From: an uncultured Clostridiaceae bacterium
GTDB taxonomy: Bacteria; Bacillota; Clostridia; Lachnospirales; Lachnospiraceae
DNA: 24,991 nucleotides
Direction: 5' to 3'
Assembly (NCBI GenBank): GCA_902477765.1
Contig: CABSIM010000040.1
Span: forward strand, 1 to 24,991
This document shows, piece by piece, positions 23,920 to 24,991 of this stretch (its first letter is position 1; the number at the start of each line of letters is the position of its first letter). A program made the translations under genes and the position numbers. The notes under the pieces are model-generated. The model was not told the DNA's origin and ran no database searches. It saw only the letters and a list, made by a program, of their open reading frames with translations.

Positions 23920-23973
23920 AAAGACCGGAAAAAGGTCCGTATGACGGAATCCTTTTCCGGTCTTTTTATTTTT
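23920..23973 (+). terminator. Strong intrinsic terminator of the exoA operon
   Basis: AAAGACCGGAAAAAGG (23920-23935) pairs with CCTTTTCCGGTCTTT (23951-23965), a 15-bp stem with a single bulged A. The loop is 15 nt. The T-rich tail TTTTTATTTTT follows. It begins 12 nt after the fusion-gene stop, so transcription of the exoA to fusion unit should end here. Confidence 0.9.
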
Positions 23974-23979
23974 AGATGT

Positions 23980-23999
23980 GAAACAGGAAGTTCTGTTTC
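23980..23999. other. Small hairpin downstream of luxS
   Basis: GAAACAG (23980-23986) and CTGTTTC (23993-23999) form a 7-bp stem with a 6-nt loop, about 70 bp past the luxS stop on the minus strand. No U-tract follows on that strand, so it is at best a weak luxS 3' end. The rest of 23974-24069 holds only a CGCCGCGGCG palindrome and nothing else I recognise. Confidence 0.3.
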
Positions 24000-24069
24000 C
24001 TGCATCATAAAACGCTCCGCATGGATCATACCGGGACGGAAAGGAATATGCCGCCGCGGCGAAGGAAAA

Positions 24070-24549
24070 TCATTCCGGATAGACAAGCTGCTCTTCCTGG
24101 ATGTTTTCCAGAACTTCGTCGTAAAACTTTCCGGCCAGATATTTTGCCATGGGCAGATTCATGTCCAGATAATTGCCGCAGTCTCTGGCTGCTGCACCGG
24201 GGACCTCGCCTTCAAAATCCCGGATAAACAGAAACATTTCCTGAAGCAGAGGAACGATATCCGCGGACTCATAGTCGCCTGCCAGCAGCAGATAAAAGCC
24301 GGTCCGGCAGCCCATGGGGCCGAAGTAGAGGACACGCTCGCCAAAAACCCGGTGATTTCTCAGAAACGTGGCTCCGAGATGCTCAATGGTATGGATTTCC
24401 GCAGTATTCATGACCGGTTCCCGGTTGGGGCGTGTCATGCGGATGTCAAATGTGGTGATGCCGGTATCTCCGGCCATATCCCTTCTCGAAACATAGACGC
24501 CCGGGAGAAGTTTCAGATGGTTGATGGTAAAGCTGGTGATTTTTTCCAT
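24070..24549 (-). CDS. luxS: S-ribosylhomocysteine lyase
   Basis: 159 residues, the normal LuxS length. It cleaves S-ribosylhomocysteine to homocysteine and DPD, the AI-2 precursor, in the activated methyl cycle. Metal ligands His53 and His57 lie in EIHTIEHLGATFLRN and Cys124 in RDCGNY. The catalytic Cys81 is in GPMGCRTGFYLL. The start is ATG at 24549, with AAAGGAA (complement of 24557-24563) 7 nt upstream; a longer frame to 24657 runs through the leader and promoter and is rejected. It is transcribed alone, divergent from trpS and convergent with the exoA operon. I see no pfs or metabolic partner next to it in this window. Confidence 0.97.
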   Translation of the reverse strand: MEKITSFTINHLKLLPGVYVSRRDMAGDTGITTFDIRMTRPNREPVMNTAEIHTIEHLGATFLRNHRVFGERVLYFGPMGCRTGFYLLLAGDYESADIVPLLQEMFLFIRDFEGEVPGAAARDCGNYLDMNLPMAKYLAGKFYDEVLENIQEEQLVYPE

Positions 24550-24583
24550 AAAAAAATTCCTTTCTTCTGTATCCCGCTGTTGG

Positions 24584-24598
24584 GCCGGCGGCGCCGGC
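24584..24598 (-). promoter_or_regulatory. GC-rich hairpin in the luxS leader
   Basis: GCCGGC-GCC-GCCGGC on the minus strand gives a 6-bp all-GC stem with a 3-nt loop in the roughly 70-nt luxS leader, about 35 nt before the start codon. It does not cover the ribosome site, and the leader is too short for a SAM or SAH riboswitch of known class. The role is unknown. Confidence 0.3.
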
Positions 24599-24628
24599 AC
24601 ATCGGAAGTGATCGTCTGCCTGTCTCTC

Positions 24629-24657
24629 ATTATACCGTCAAAAAACCCGTGGCACAA
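24629..24657 (-). promoter_or_regulatory. luxS promoter
   Basis: On the minus strand: -35 TTGTGC (complement of 24652-24657), a 17-nt spacer, and a perfect -10 TATAAT (complement of 24629-24634). The start site would be near 24622, about 70 nt before the luxS start codon. Confidence 0.6.
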
Positions 24658-24697
24658 GGAGTTTCCATCCGGATGTCCGGGAAAACATTTTATGTTC

Positions 24698-24726
24698 TTG
24701 TAACCTTCCGGGGATTGTAATATAAT
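24698..24726 (+). promoter_or_regulatory. trpS promoter
   Basis: -35 TTGTAA (24698-24703), a 17-nt spacer, and a perfect -10 TATAAT (24721-24726). Transcription would start near 24733, giving a leader of about 63 nt. That is too short for a T-box riboswitch, and no T-box core is seen, so this trpS copy is probably not tRNA-controlled. Confidence 0.7.
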
Positions 24727-24795
24727 GGGGGAAGAGAATTTTAAAATAAAGGACAGCGCTTTGATGACTGGCCGAGAGAAATAAAGGAGAACAGT

Positions 24796-24991
24796 ATGCT
24801 AGACGGAAAAAAGACATTATTCAGCGGAATGCAGGCCACAGGAAATCTGACTCTGGGAAATTATCTGGGGGCGCTGAAAAACTGGGTGAAGATCTCCGAT
24901 GATTATCAGACCTTTTTCAGTGTGGTGGACATGCATTCCATCACGGTACGGCAGGATCCTGCGAAATTCCGCAAAAACGCGCTGGAGGCGT
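24796..24991 (+). CDS. trpS: Tryptophanyl-tRNA synthetase (5' part, cut by window end)
   Basis: The first 65 residues are visible and the frame is open to the window end. They show the class I aminoacyl-tRNA synthetase start of TrpRS: SGMQATGNLTLGNYLGALKNW includes the HIGH-like motif TLGN, and FFSVVDMHSITV is the next conserved strand and helix. The enzyme charges tRNA-Trp. Start ATG 24796 follows AAGGAGA at 24784-24790. Position 12 of the protein reads MQATG, where many family members have QPTG; this is a common variation. The gene is divergent from luxS and has its own promoter. Confidence 0.95.
   Translation, partial: MLDGKKTLFSGMQATGNLTLGNYLGALKNWVKISDDYQTFFSVVDMHSITVRQDPAKFRKNALEA

Noticed and set aside
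24550..24657. N-terminal extension of LuxS
   Set aside because: The extra 36 residues match nothing in LuxS, run through the promoter and a GC hairpin, and the ATG at 24549 has a well-placed ribosome site giving the standard length.
24727..24795. T-box riboswitch before trpS
   Set aside because: The leader from the predicted start site is only about 63 nt and lacks a T-box core and antiterminator stem.

Overview
The window looks like chromosomal DNA of an anaerobic Firmicute, most likely a gut Lachnospiraceae (Clostridia). This is inferred from strong AGGAGG-type ribosome sites, closely packed operons, sigma-A type promoters, a luxS gene, a PepC-type peptidase, an Opp/Dpp transporter with a Clostridia-like lipoprotein linker, and several oxygen-labile Fe-S hydratases. 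I saw no insertion sequence, phage gene, CRISPR array, tRNA or rRNA.

Layout. (1) 64-6211, plus strand: a thioredoxin-fold peroxiredoxin-like protein, then a complete peptide/opine-class ABC importer: a lipoprotein binding protein, two permeases and two ATPases. (2) 6229-7167, minus strand: a LysR regulator that converges on the transporter and diverges from the next operon. (3) 7323-15458, plus strand: a tightly coupled catabolic operon. It holds two different MmgE/PrpD-family proteins, a split aconitase/isopropylmalate-isomerase-type hydratase (large and small subunits), a single-chain YbhJ-like aconitase-family hydratase, and a MalY/PatB-type PLP enzyme. A C1-family aminopeptidase C follows at 15491-16825. 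(4) 16916-18796: a membrane-anchored LTA-synthase/sulfatase-family enzyme with its own promoter. (5) 18850-23907: a second operon with exodeoxyribonuclease III, an Uup-type ABC-F ATPase, and an 806-residue fusion of a GH13 debranching-enzyme-like module to an O6-alkylguanine-DNA alkyltransferase. A strong intrinsic terminator ends this operon. (6) luxS on the minus strand and the start of trpS on the plus strand, divergent from a shared 246-bp region with two recognisable promoters.

How the genes may work together. The importer, LysR regulator and hydratase operon together look like a locus for taking up and breaking down a branched or heteroatom-linked polycarboxylate. The MmgE/PrpD proteins would epimerise or dehydrate, the two Fe-S hydratases would rearrange hydroxyls, and the PLP enzyme would release an amino- or thiol-linked piece. 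No citrate lyase, methylisocitrate lyase, CoA ligase or isopropylmalate dehydrogenase is present, so this is neither a standard methylcitrate nor a leucine pathway. The substrate cannot be named from sequence. Both hydratases depart from the family at residues that normally contact substrate.

The other striking feature is the GH13-alkyltransferase fusion. The sugar-hydrolase half has lost every catalytic residue I can align, while the DNA-repair half keeps its full active site. It sits in an operon that begins with another DNA-repair gene, exoA.
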